The notes: a model not told the origin generated them from the sequence alone. Positions 52,885 through 62,494 are shown, numbered from the stretch's first letter. The stretch is DNA of 64,000 nt from Bacillota bacterium (GCA_013178415.1 JABLXA010000011.1:42899-106898), one strand, 5' to 3'. Program-made: numbers and translations.

Positions 52885-53240
52885 TTTGAAGGCCTTTTTT
52901 GGTGCTTAACAAAACAGATAAGCTAGATGAAGTATTGAAGGCTCTCTTGGATTGTGACGTTAAAGGCGCAACGATCCTAAACAGCACGGGGATGGGGAGA
53001 AGACTGGCTAAGCAAGTTCCTATCTTCGCAAGCCTCGGTATGATGCTCGATGACGGGCGTTCCTATAATTACACGATTTTCGCCGTTATGAGAGATGAAA
53101 AGGTCGACCCAGTGATCGAAGCTCTCGTTAAAGTCCTTGGACACTTGGACAACCCTGATACCGCAATAATCTTTACTATTCCGGTAGATAGAATTGTCGG
53201 GTTGAGCCGGATCTCTCAGGATGAACCGCACCCGGTCTGA
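52885..53240 (+). pseudogene. PII-like signalling protein with a frameshift in a T6 run
   Basis: VLNKTDKLDEVLKALLDCDVKGATILNSTGMG... and ...DTAIIFTIPVDRIVGL match small PII-superfamily proteins often paired with transporters. The natural start is TTG 52885, eight bases after GGAGG (LKAFF...). Its frame stops at once (GGTGCTTAA) because TTTTTT at 52895-52900 has one T too many; with five Ts it reads MKAFLVLNKTDKL. The intact frame alone could start at TTG 52899 or GTG 52902, without a proper ribosome binding site. It is directly upstream of an antiporter gene. Confidence 0.7.
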
Positions 53241-53242
53241 AA

Positions 53243-54204
53243 TCCATTACGTCATTTTGCTTTGGAAAGCTGGCAAATCTGCTGAGATTCCCTGCCGTTA
53301 CTGGTTATCTTATTGCAGGCATCATGATCGGGCCTTCTATGCCCAATCTTTTAACTAGTGAGCGGTCTCCCTTCTCTATGGTGCGATAGCCGCGGCGACG
53401 GCGCCTGCAGCTACGATATTGGTAATTCGCGAGCTCAGGGCGAGAGGGCCGCTAACGGAAACGTTACTTGCCGTAGTTGCCATAGGTGATCCAATATGTG
53501 CCATGGCCTTTGGCATAGCCTCGGGTATTGCGGCCATGTTGATGAAGCACGCTGATGTTTCCCTCACCGGCATGATCTTCAGACCCCTTTGGGAAATACT
53601 CCTTGCGCTACTGCTGGGGTTGACCCTGGGATTCCTCGTATCGCTTGCTGCTAAAAAGATCCGGGATGAACCAGACTTACAGGTGCTTACGCTGGGGGCG
53701 ATTTTTGCCGGGGCTGGACTGGCGCTGGCGCTTGACTTGTCGCCGCTTCTGACTTGCATGGCTCTTGGTTCTGCGGTAGATAATGCCTCTCGCCGTGGCG
53801 ACAAAGTCTTTGATGCAATCAAGGCGCTGGATACCCCAGTTTATGTTGCCTTTTTCACTCTGTCAGGAGCAGGACTCCACATTGAACTCCTGGGCAAGGT
53901 CGGGCTTGTTGGTATTGGGTATGTTTTCTTCGGGGTGCTGGGCAAAATCTTGGGAGCCTCACTGGGCGCAACCATCACCGAGGCCCCTCGATCAGTTAGA
54001 AAATACCTTGGGCTAGGCCTTATGCCCCAGGCCGGAGTGACGCTTGGACTCAGCCTGCTTGTGAAACAGCAGTTCCCTGAAATCGGAGAATTCATATCTA
54101 CCACGGTTGTCGCCTCAACTGTCATTTATGAACTCATAGGCCCCGTATGCTCCAAACTCGGAATAACACTTGCGGGAGAAGCAGGCGGTGCCCTTGACAT
54201 GTAG
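53243..54204 (+). pseudogene. CPA2-type cation/proton antiporter, internally deleted
   Basis: The first part, GKLANLLRFPAVTGYLIAGI followed by MIGPSMPNLL, is the normal helix 1-2 region of the CPA2 (KefB/GerN) family and runs into TAG near 53387. The next frame begins LYGAIAAATAPAATILVIREL (helix 4-5) and continues to 54204 with six or so helices. About 80-90 residues between them are missing and the frame changes. The C-terminal 261-codon frame opens at 53419. The membrane protein cannot fold normally. Its likely partner, the PII-like gene, is also broken. Confidence 0.75.
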
Positions 54205-54269
54205 GACCGCGCTAAGCTTGACGATGTCCTGGAAGGTAGCTAGTTCCTCCGGTGCAAGTAGCGGGAGTC

Positions 54270-54848
54270 TCATCCATAAACCTGTGCCCCGCTCTCGACC
54301 ATTTCTTCAATTGCCCTATCCCCATCACCTGTGTTGACATTCACAGCTCGAATGCCCTGGCGGATCAGGATTACCTGAAACCCCTCTTTGATGCCATCCA
54401 GGACAGCAGCCTTGACACAATAATCAGTGGCCAAGCCCCCTACATAAAGACACTTTACCCCATTTTCCCGAAGCCATTGTCCAAGGGCCGGGTTCCCAAG
54501 CTTCCCGTCAAGTGTACCATCGAACCCCGAATATGCTTCTTTGTCGGGGAGAAAGCCCTTTCGAAATATCGTGCCGTCTACGACAAGATCAGGGTGAAAT
54601 TCCGCCCCCCTGGTCCGCTGCACGCAATGATGAGGAGGCCATATGCCGCCATTTTCCCGGAAGGAACAATGGTTTTTGGGGTGCCAGTCCTGGGTATAGG
54701 CTATAGGTGACCCGGCCTCCTGAAACCGCCTGATCCAGGAATTGATCACCGGAATTACCTCATCTCCCCCAGGTACCGCCAGCGCCCCGCCGGGACAAAA
54801 ATCATTCTGGACATCGACGATGGCAAGACAAGTGTCCTTGGCAATCAC
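54270..54848 (-). CDS. pncA: Nicotinamidase (isochorismatase family)
   Basis: It converts nicotinamide to nicotinic acid in NAD salvage. LAIVDVQNDFCPGGALAV supplies the catalytic Asp, TQDWHPKNHCSF the metal-binding Asp and His residues, IFRKGFLPDKEAYSGFDG the Lys, and LYVGGLATDYCVKAAVLDG the nucleophilic Cys. The 192 residues and all key residues are intact. It stands as a single gene among decayed neighbours. Confidence 0.94.
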   Translation of the reverse strand: MIAKDTCLAIVDVQNDFCPGGALAVPGGDEVIPVINSWIRRFQEAGSPIAYTQDWHPKNHCSFRENGGIWPPHHCVQRTRGAEFHPDLVVDGTIFRKGFLPDKEAYSGFDGTLDGKLGNPALGQWLRENGVKCLYVGGLATDYCVKAAVLDGIKEGFQVILIRQGIRAVNVNTGDGDRAIEEMVESGAQVYG

Positions 54849-54874
54849 AGAACCATCGCCTCCAGATATGGACT

Positions 54875-54993
54875 TTCTAGACTACTCTAGCTTACCATAG
54901 GTGGTCCGCTCCGAAATCGTGGCAATGCATAAGCATATTACAGTCTCTCTCTCTGCACAATCCGTCAACTCTAAACTTGGCAGTCTATATTAT
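54875..54993. repeat. Possible third copy of the TIR element (copy C)
   Basis: The right end CAACTCTAAACTTGGCAGTC plus TATATTA is a clear match to copies A and B. The left end (TCTAGACTACTCTAGC) and the interior are only weakly similar. The size, about 119 bases, agrees with the other copies. It lies between pncA and the ZIP gene. Confidence 0.45.
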
Positions 54994-54998
54994 GGTGC

Positions 54999-55815
54999 CT
55001 ATACTATAAAGCTGGCTATCACACCCACAACTATCCCGGTGACCAGCCCGATGGTCGGATATTGCTCCGATCCCGAGAGGTGGGCTTCAGGAATCAGTTC
55101 GTCGCCTGCCACATACATCATGGCGCCTGCGGCAAAACCAAGGCAAATTGAGAGGAAATGAGGCGACACCGCCCCAAAGGCCACACCGGCAAGTGCCCCG
55201 AGGCCCATGGGCAATCCCGCGACCATAGTACATATAATGACGTTCAACGGCCCCATTTTCCCCGCCCTCAAAGGTACCGCGATAGCCATTCCTTCCGGGA
55301 CATTCTGGGCTACGATGAGAAACGCTATCCCAACCCCGAAAGCCTGTTCATGGGCATATGCCGCACCTATAGCAAGTCCCTCTGGGACGTTATGCATGGC
55401 AATGCCGAGACCGATCAAAAGCCCCATGGATCTAAGCTTCGCAATCCTTTGCCCATGGTAAATCTCCCATCCTCGCCCATGTCTAGCCTTTTGCCCATGG
55501 CAAACCTCCCATTCCTGCCCCTTCCCTATCCTAACTGGATCACTGTGCATATGGGGAAGGATCATGTCCAATGCCAGCAAGGATACGGTACCGAGGAGGA
55601 GGCCCAGCGAAGCCCAGCCTTTACTGCCGACTTCTATGGCCTCTGGCACGAGGTCTACAAGAGAAATGCTGATCATGACCCCGCCAGAAGCTGCCAAAAG
55701 AAAACTGAGGCTATCCCGCCCCCCGAAACCTAAACCACAGTGCAAAGACTCCGCCAATTCCAGTCCCGAGAATTCCCGCCAGGAAACCAATGACCGTAGT
55801 AGTCAGGATGCCCAA
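54999..55815 (-). pseudogene. ZIP-family metal transporter with a frameshift in a G6 run
   Basis: The main frame covers most of a ZupT/ZIP zinc transporter: SLSFLLAASGGVMISISLVD, MGLLIGLGIAMHNVPEGLAI with the metal-binding H..PEG motif, LIVAQNVPEGMAIAVPL with the second one, and a His-rich loop (MILPHMHSD..., HGQKARHGRGW). The first helix is in another frame: TTVIGFLAGILGTGIGGVFA, starting at TTG 55815. The change falls in GGGGGG (55724-55719), which has one G more than needed for FRFRGRDSL. It is inactive unless slippage or a sequence error explains the extra G. Confidence 0.75.
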
Positions 55816-56313
55816 TGCTCCATCCCTTTCTCTATGCGCTGTTAAAATGCCGATCAGTAGGGTCGCTCGAAGGAAAAAATTTACACTTCATCCGGCCGCC
55901 ACTTTTGCCTGCCGAAAAGTAGCATCTCCTATGCTTATCTGGCCTATTTGCGGCTATAAATCGCCATTGGAGACCAATGTCACCGGATATGGCACATCCC
56001 TGGCTACTGGTTCGAATGGCGCATTTCAAGCAGATACAGTATGGCGCATTTCAACGTAGATACAATGCGGCGGAAGCTCGCCTTGACTGGACTACCCTAC
56101 CTTCCGCTCCCAATCTACTACCCTGCGACTTTACCGTCAAGAGCTCTTCGGGTGCAAAGGGCATTCGTACTATAAGGTGAGGCTGCAGGCGATAGCGGTT
56201 TGGGCGGAGGATCAAAGCATTTTGCGGAAGCCATGGCCTACCATCAAAGGAGGTTTTGAACGGCCGATGGCCCTTCAGGCAGATTCGCTAGATCACATTC
56301 TACCCGGAGATAG
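55816..56313. repeat. Intergenic region with a 25-bp tandem repeat
   Basis: These 498 bases hold no supported gene. A 25-base unit beginning ATGGCGCATTTCAA and ending AGATACA.. occurs twice in direct succession (56016-56040 and 56041-56065), with three differences. On the minus strand this lies downstream of the M3 peptidase and upstream of the ZIP gene. Confidence 0.5.
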
Positions 56314-58053
56314 CTACAGGCGGCACGGCGCCAGCAGTTTCTGCAGCTCGCTATCCACCAGACACATCAGCTCCCCCAGGGTCTGGGAATCGAAGGCCAG
56401 GCGGGCGCCGGCAGCCTGGAACAGCTCCGGCAACGACCGCCTGTTACCCAGCGCCAGGGCCTTCCGGTAAGAACTCACGGCACCGGCATGGTCATGCAAG
56501 GAATTACGCCATATCTGAAGCGCCCCAATCTGGGCCAGCCCATACTCTACGTAATAGAAGGGCGTTTCAAAAATATGCCCCTTACGATGCCACCCGCTAA
56601 CCTTCGCGTCATCGAGCCTCGTCCAGTCGGTCCAGGACATGAAACGATCCCAGAGCGCGCCCCACTCCCGATCCAAATCCGCTGCGGAAACGTCTTCGGG
56701 CGCCTCGCTGTACACCCAGTGCTGGAAGGCATCTACCACGGCCATGTAGGGGAGGAATGTGATGATGCCCAACAGGTGTTCAGCACGGGCGCGGCGGGCA
56801 TCCGCCTCAGAATAGAAGCCGCCCCAGCTGTGTTCCAGGTAAGAGGCGCCAAGCAGCTCCATGCTCATGGAGGCTACCTCGGCGAATTCGAAATTAACAG
56901 CATCCGTGCCCATTCTGTTCCAAACCAACGGATCCCGGCTGGATTCTATAAAATGAAACGCATGACCACTTTCGTGCAGCAACGTATTCACATCATCCTG
57001 AATGCTTACACAATTGGCAAAGATATAGGGCTTCCCGGTGATATGAAAACCTCCGCTGTAGGCACCCGGAGCCTTGTTGGGCCGCGATGCAAGATCCAGA
57101 TTGCCATCGCGCATGATCGCAAAATACCGACCCAGCTCGGGATCTAGATGATTGAAGATCCTCTGCGCACCCTCGACGAGCTCGTCTATTGTGTCAAAGG
57201 GGTGGAGGGCAGGCCGGCCCAGAGGATCCACTTCCGTATCCCAGGGCCGCAGCTGCTCAACCCTCAATGAGCGTTGGCGCCAGGCAGCGTATTTGGGAGC
57301 CAACGGCAGCATTTGCTGCTCGATAGCCTCATGAAAGAGGAGGCAGTCCGTCGGCGTATAGGAAAAACGCGACAGCTCACGCCAGCGATAGGAACGGAAA
57401 TCTGGCAATCCCGCGTTGCGGGCCATCTGGCGGCGAATCTGCAGCATGCGAAGATAAAGGGCGTCCAGGGCGGAACGGTCTCTCAGCCAGCGGTCCTGCA
57501 CCAGGCGCCAGGCCTGCTCGCGCACAGAGCGGTCCGGGCTGTACAGTCGCTGGTTGGCCTGCTGCAGAGTCATTTCCTGCCCGTCCAAGGTGACTGACAT
57601 GGCTCCTACGATCTTGTTGTACTCATTCTCCATGCTGGCCAGTTCCGCCTGCAGAGGGACATTCTCGTCCCTATGCAGCTCTGCCCAATTACGGAAGCGC
57701 CGGTAGGTTTCCCGGAATTCTTCCGGAGGCTGATATCCTTGTAAAGCCAGGAGCTTCTGGCGTAACCCCTGTTCAGCTACGGTGATCTTCGGCTGGATGT
57801 CCCGCACAAAGTGCAGATAGCGGGCCTCTGCTTCAGCATCGGCGGTATTTTCCGTAACCGCGCGATAGGCAGCAAAGGACGCGTCTTCTAGAATACAGCG
57901 CAGGTCACTCCATTGCTGCAGCCATGTGCCGACAGTGTCGGGGGTCAGGTCTTGCGCCTGCAGAGTGTCGAAAAGCGGCCGGACGGTGCCCCATTCGAAT
58001 GGATCAACCGGCATCTTGGCTGGATCTGTGGGTGTTTGCGGTGTTGCCATCAT
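56314..58053 (-). CDS. M3-family oligoendopeptidase (PepF-like)
   Basis: This zinc metallopeptidase degrades oligopeptides in the cytoplasm. The active site NTLLHESGHAFHFIESS has the HExGH form of this family. Supporting segments are HITGKPYIFANCV, NFEFAEVASMSMELLGASYL with the third zinc ligand Glu, and FYYVEYGLAQIGALQIWRN. ATG 58053, seven bases after GGAGT, gives 579 residues, the usual size. The frame stays open upstream to 58413, but that part belongs to a decayed neighbour. Confidence 0.92.
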   Translation of the reverse strand: MMATPQTPTDPAKMPVDPFEWGTVRPLFDTLQAQDLTPDTVGTWLQQWSDLRCILEDASFAAYRAVTENTADAEAEARYLHFVRDIQPKITVAEQGLRQKLLALQGYQPPEEFRETYRRFRNWAELHRDENVPLQAELASMENEYNKIVGAMSVTLDGQEMTLQQANQRLYSPDRSVREQAWRLVQDRWLRDRSALDALYLRMLQIRRQMARNAGLPDFRSYRWRELSRFSYTPTDCLLFHEAIEQQMLPLAPKYAAWRQRSLRVEQLRPWDTEVDPLGRPALHPFDTIDELVEGAQRIFNHLDPELGRYFAIMRDGNLDLASRPNKAPGAYSGGFHITGKPYIFANCVSIQDDVNTLLHESGHAFHFIESSRDPLVWNRMGTDAVNFEFAEVASMSMELLGASYLEHSWGGFYSEADARRARAEHLLGIITFLPYMAVVDAFQHWVYSEAPEDVSAADLDREWGALWDRFMSWTDWTRLDDAKVSGWHRKGHIFETPFYYVEYGLAQIGALQIWRNSLHDHAGAVSSYRKALALGNRRSLPELFQAAGARLAFDSQTLGELMCLVDSELQKLLAPCRL

Positions 58054-58059
58054 ATGCAT

Positions 58060-58482
58060 AACTCCTTTATGAGACTGTTGATACTTCCCGTATTTTGTAA
58101 ACAAAGTCCGATTAAACCGTAAAAACCGTGGTCGTGCTCGGCCAGAGCTGTGTGATTTCCCTGGCTCCAAGATTCTCGTAAAACCTGCGGGACGGGTTTG
58201 TAGCAAGTACCCAGACAACCATTTCGCCATCGACTCCTGGATCCGTGTGGCGAGCCGCGCAGCCCCGAACCCATGTACAGCATTGACGCGCCTGACAAGC
58301 TCGATATAATCATCGGTCCAAAGGTCGCGTTTCTGTTTCTCGACGACTGCCTCTGGAGGCTCCTGCAGCCCCTTAAGTATGTCACACAGATGATCCACGC
58401 CGTGCATATACACAAGGCGCTTCGCCCCTCACAAGAATGTCTGCCAGGGTTTCGTGGAACGCTGAGCCCATGATCATATCTT
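58060..58482 (-). pseudogene. Frameshifted remnant upstream of the M3 peptidase
   Basis: Two frames join into one plausible protein: MIMGSAFHETLADILVRG (from ATG near 58475) and, after a one-base shift around 58425, AKRLVYMHGVDHLCDILKG... then LQEPPEAVVEKQKRDLWTDD and YIELVRRVNAVHGFGAARLA. The second frame runs without a stop into the peptidase gene. I do not recognise the family. The continuity of the two parts across the shift is the evidence for a broken gene. Confidence 0.35.
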
Positions 58483-58581
58483 TGTTCGGCGTGCCTCGCA
58501 CACGCTGGACCCGCCGAGGCCAGTCGCGGGATCCGTCGTCAGAAGGCAGGCTGCATCTGTCAGAAGCCGAGAAGATGGGTT

Positions 58582-61500
58582 CTATGACTCGAGAGGCTCG
58601 GTTCCCTTGCACTCGGGGTATCTACTGCACCCCATGAAGGCGCCTCTCCGCCCAGACCTAAAGCGCATCCGCCCGGTCTTGCACACAGGACAAGGGATAT
58701 CGAGTTCCTCAATGACGACTTCGGGCACTGGCCTCGATATGTTCATAGTCTCGTTGCAGCGCGGGTAACCCGAACACCCAAAGAACGGACCGAACCTGCC
58801 CGTCCTCAATACCATCGGCCGCCGGCAGTCGGGTCTGGGACACGTCGGCCGCCCCATCCTTTTCTCCAAGGCAGCTGAGATGCGTTTCAGCAGAGCATCG
58901 GCTGCTTCCCTTCTTTTCTCCGTGTTGAAAGCTTCTACGACTCCATTGAACTCGAGGAATATCTCGGTCAACCGTGGATTCTCGAACCTGATCATTTGTT
59001 CCGTGGTGCGGCTGTGAGACAGAATGTTCAAGCTACCACACCAGGTTATCCGGTCATCAATGAAGGCCAACTTCTCATGCACACCCTTACGCACGTTGAT
59101 CTTGACACCGACGGATTCCAGCTGCTGCAGAAGTGAGTCGCCGCTTTCGTAGTCCGTGTCCCCTTGATGCGCGGCACGACCAGGGCGAGTGAAGACGTGT
59201 ACTTCCACCCCTTTGCCGATCAGGTGCCTGATTACGGGTATGAGCTGTGCCGTCCGTCGTAGCTCCACAAAAGGGCTGAAAATGACTACAGACTTCTGCG
59301 CGGACATTAGGTCCCGCTGGAAAGCTGGATAGAACATGACCTCATGGTACAGTGACATCCCTTCGGGATTCCCTACGTCCACTCTCGGCTGCAGTCTCTC
59401 GTTGAGATCGAGTGTCTCACTGTCTTCATACCCCGATAGCACGGTCCTGCTGTCTATCAGACTCGCGTTTTGCCCAAAGTACCTCAGCACGACCTCCAGT
59501 GCGCTGCCCACCCTGCGTTGCCGCAAATACTCGCAGTTCGCAACGAGGACGAGCTTCCCTTTCGCCCTTGTGAACGCCACGTTGAGGAGACACTTCGCTT
59601 GGGCGTTGGTCAGAAGCGTTCCCGGCTTGAATGGCGGGCCATCGACAAGGTCAACTATGATGACATCCTTCTGATTGCCTTGAAAGCGATGCACTGTGGC
59701 AATCTTCACGTTGTCACCCAAGTGGTGCTCCTTGGCAAGCACGTGAAGGAGACGAGCCTGCGCGCTGTAGGGAGACATTATCCCTATCTCCATCTTGGTG
59801 TCTCCTTTTTCCACCACGCTTTGCATAGCTTGCTCGGCCAACCTCACTGTGACAATGGCACTATAGATATTGTAGCGGGAGTATGTCCCTTCTAACCAGG
59901 CACACCACGGATTCGCAGACGACGTGTCGCAGAGGACGATGGGCGAACCTTCGTTGGGTAGAGCCTGCAGTCCGCGATCAGTCTCGTCAGACCTTGCGTG
60001 GTGCGTAAGGGGATTGCCATCTGGCAGGTAAACCAGCTCGTTGGCCAGGTCACCGATGGTTTCGTGCATTCGGTACTGCTTTTGGAGTGAAACCAGCCGC
60101 GGATCTTCCCTTTGGACTCTCTCGCTGCCATCAATGATACCGGACTCGACGTAGATGCTGGTGCCTATCCTCTTCACCGCCAAGGCTGATTCATTGGCAG
60201 CACAAATGGGTGCCAATTGGCGGAAATCACCGAGTACAACAATACGCTTGGTGCTGCGAGTAGACGCAAACCAGAGGTGAGGTTGCGGTATCATGCTTGC
60301 CTCGTCTACCACGACATCGTCGAATTGTGCCTGGTAAAGCTCCTGAGTTGTGGTCAGCTTTGAGAGCGTCGCGCCTACTACCTTCGCCTCCACGATCACC
60401 GTCTCCACCAGATGCGCAATTTGCGCCTGGACAGCCGCAAGCTCACCTTCGAGGCGCTTGACTTCCGTCCGGGACCGCCCGAGCTGCAACTGAACCTCGT
60501 CCGCCGTCGGCACGGGCGCGTACTTCTCAAGCACCCGTTGAGCGTCATCAAGCGCTGTGCGAGCTTCCTCCATTAACAACTCCAGATGAGGCAACGCCTG
60601 CTCAATCCGCGCAATTTCTTCTCGGATTCCGACTAGCTCGGCTTCCTTCTCTTGCAGCTGGGCTTCGATAGTCTTTGGATTCAACCCCAACAATATCCTG
60701 CGGAAGAAGCCTGCCTGCCTCGCATCAGCGAGCCTTCTTTCCAATAGCTCCTTCTCCCCCAGACATGCCTGCGTCCGCCCGTGGAGCTCGGTATTCCGGT
60801 CCCTTGCTGCTGCCAGATCGTCTTTGGCCGTGTCATATCGTTTGCGCAAGTCAGATACCTCTCTCAGCCTCTCCTCCCACCATGCCCACCGATCGCTTAG
60901 CTCTCTCGCGGCAGCGAGACATCGTTCGATTTCTTCACACCGCTGCCTGAGGCCGGCGCCTCGTTTCTCCACAACCGTCTCCAACAGGAGCTCTTGGATT
61001 TCCGAGTCCATTTCTCTGGGTTGCCCAATGCGAAGGATAACCCCGTTGTCGATCTGCTCGCGAGTCAATCCCTTCTTGGCTGCCTTCAGTACTTGATCTA
61101 CAGCCGTATTCGTGTGAGATGTTATGAGTACTCGTTCCCCCCGCTGAATCAATAAGGGAACCAGGTAAGTGATAGTCGTCGTCTTGCCTGTGCCGGGCGG
61201 TCCCCAGACGAAGGTAACTCGTTGCGACAACGCCCTTGACACAGCGGCTCTCTGCTCCGAATTGGGCTCGTGCTCGCCCGATGGCAGGAGCCCGACTGGC
61301 GGCTCGAAAGAGAACTTCTCATTCGGCGCCTGGTTGAATAGCCTCATCGCCATTTCCTTGTTGGCTCTGAGCGAGCCCGATAGCGTCTCGCGGAGCCTGG
61401 TCTGTAGGATTTCCAGGAGGTAATACGGAGAAGTGTTGAGTCTGGCCGACGGCACGCGCTCGCCCAGATCTTTGGTCACCATGAGGATTATCTCAAACCC

Positions 61501-61740
61501 ATCAACGGTGACTACCGTCACGCTGTACCTGGTTTCTCCAACTATCAACTGAGCGGGAGTGTCGTCCGGAACGTTGAGCTCAAATGCGAGATTGAAAGAA
61601 TAGAGGTATCGCCCCACGGAAAAACCGCGCTTGACTCCATCCTGGAGGCCGACCTGCTGTCCCCCGGTTCCTCTCTTGATGGCTTCCACCTCGTCACCGA
61701 GGGCCCTAATCATCTCTTCGGTGATCGCCTCGTAGGTCAC
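58582..61740 (-). CDS. SF1 helicase-phospholipase D fusion with two zinc fingers, Mokosh type II (MkoC)-like
   Basis: This probable antiphage protein has 1052 residues from GTG 61740 (MTYEAITEEM, behind AGGGGGTG). The UPF1-like SF1 helicase (COG1112) has Walker A VWGPPGTGKTTT (~180), a coiled-coil insertion at ~270-450, Walker B DVVVDEASMIPQP, GDFRQLAPI, QKQYRMHETIG, TVHRFQGNQKDVIIVDLVDG and LLNVAFTRAKGKLVLV. A PLD nuclease domain follows with VHEKLAFIDDRITWCGSLN (HxKxxxxD). Two topoisomerase-type C4 zinc fingers end it: CPRPDCRRPMVLRTGRFGPF...C...C and CPVCKTGRMRFRSGRRGAF...C...C. Helicase plus PLD in one chain is the Mokosh type II plan; the zinc fingers are extra. A 150-residue Mrr-N protein lies just upstream in the same direction. 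Confidence 0.85.
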   Translation of the reverse strand: MTYEAITEEMIRALGDEVEAIKRGTGGQQVGLQDGVKRGFSVGRYLYSFNLAFELNVPDDTPAQLIVGETRYSVTVVTVDGFEIILMVTKDLGERVPSARLNTSPYYLLEILQTRLRETLSGSLRANKEMAMRLFNQAPNEKFSFEPPVGLLPSGEHEPNSEQRAAVSRALSQRVTFVWGPPGTGKTTTITYLVPLLIQRGERVLITSHTNTAVDQVLKAAKKGLTREQIDNGVILRIGQPREMDSEIQELLLETVVEKRGAGLRQRCEEIERCLAAARELSDRWAWWEERLREVSDLRKRYDTAKDDLAAARDRNTELHGRTQACLGEKELLERRLADARQAGFFRRILLGLNPKTIEAQLQEKEAELVGIREEIARIEQALPHLELLMEEARTALDDAQRVLEKYAPVPTADEVQLQLGRSRTEVKRLEGELAAVQAQIAHLVETVIVEAKVVGATLSKLTTTQELYQAQFDDVVVDEASMIPQPHLWFASTRSTKRIVVLGDFRQLAPICAANESALAVKRIGTSIYVESGIIDGSERVQREDPRLVSLQKQYRMHETIGDLANELVYLPDGNPLTHHARSDETDRGLQALPNEGSPIVLCDTSSANPWCAWLEGTYSRYNIYSAIVTVRLAEQAMQSVVEKGDTKMEIGIMSPYSAQARLLHVLAKEHHLGDNVKIATVHRFQGNQKDVIIVDLVDGPPFKPGTLLTNAQAKCLLNVAFTRAKGKLVLVANCEYLRQRRVGSALEVVLRYFGQNASLIDSRTVLSGYEDSETLDLNERLQPRVDVGNPEGMSLYHEVMFYPAFQRDLMSAQKSVVIFSPFVELRRTAQLIPVIRHLIGKGVEVHVFTRPGRAAHQGDTDYESGDSLLQQLESVGVKINVRKGVHEKLAFIDDRITWCGSLNILSHSRTTEQMIRFENPRLTEIFLEFNGVVEAFNTEKRREAADALLKRISAALEKRMGRPTCPRPDCRRPMVLRTGRFGPFFGCSGYPRCNETMNISRPVPEVVIEELDIPCPVCKTGRMRFRSGRRGAFMGCSRYPECKGTEPLES

Positions 61741-61819
61741 AACGACACCCCCTAGCATAGCTACCACAAGAAACACTGTATAGTCTCACCGCAGAGCGCA
61801 GGGTGCCTTCGACCGTTCT

Positions 61820-62272
61820 CTATTCTAGCTGCTGTTTTGCATCATCGTCAGGCTGGCTTAAACGAGCCAGTTCCTTTCGTCCGAGCTCGGTTATTTCCCA
61901 GATCCCTCTCGGCGAGTCTGCAGCCAGCAACCCTTCATGGACCAGCAAAAGTCGGCACCACTGCGCGGTATTTCGCCATCGCGGCTCGCTCGGATCAGAA
62001 GGAAGCGATTGTTGATCGTACTCGTTTAAGTGACTCTTCACCTTCCCATGAACGCGTTCAAGGACCTCATTGACAGGCGCAGAACCACCAAGCTCCGCCA
62101 AGGCTTCAAGGATGGGCGTCCGAAAAGCGGTTTCAGGCGTGCGCAATCCCCGATGCAATCGCTGCACAACGGCTGCGGGCCGGCCCTCCTTCTTTGGGCG
62201 TTCGGTGATAAAGCTCCGAACATAGCTACTATAATCCGATATAAGGTTGTCGCGCAATCCAAACACATCCAT
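61820..62272 (-). CDS. Small winged-helix protein (Mrr N-terminal-like) with a helicase-like leader
   Basis: This 150-residue protein is made of two unrelated parts. Residues 1-22, MDVFGLRDNLISDYSSYVRS..., read like the N-terminus of large DEAD/DEAH helicases found in defence loci. Residues ~50-145, RTPILEALAELGGSAPVNEV, RWRNTAQWCRLLLVHEGLLA and RGIWEITELGRKELARL, match the winged-helix N-terminal domain of Mrr-type restriction enzymes. No nuclease domain follows. It is 79 bases upstream of the helicase-PLD gene on the same strand. It may be a regulator of that system, or the product of a deletion that fused two genes. Confidence 0.65.
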   Translation of the reverse strand: MDVFGLRDNLISDYSSYVRSFITERPKKEGRPAAVVQRLHRGLRTPETAFRTPILEALAELGGSAPVNEVLERVHGKVKSHLNEYDQQSLPSDPSEPRWRNTAQWCRLLLVHEGLLAADSPRGIWEITELGRKELARLSQPDDDAKQQLE

Positions 62273-62494
62273 CGCAAGCTACTCCCCCCATATCGACGTG
62301 CCATGCCAGGAAGTCCCGCATCCGGTTTTATACTTCTACGCCTGAACATTCTTACCTGCTGCCCATTTTGCAACCCACCAATCCGAGGCCCATTATGAGG
62401 TTACATTTGCTGGAAACCACCGGAGCGATGATGACCCCCTCTTACTCTCCATCTGGCGAACTGTCCCCTCTCCCTCATATCATCATCTCGCCGC

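Noticed and set aside
56488..57147. 219-codon plus-strand frame
   Set aside because: Antisense to the M3 peptidase, whose active-site motif is intact; no ribosome binding site or family.
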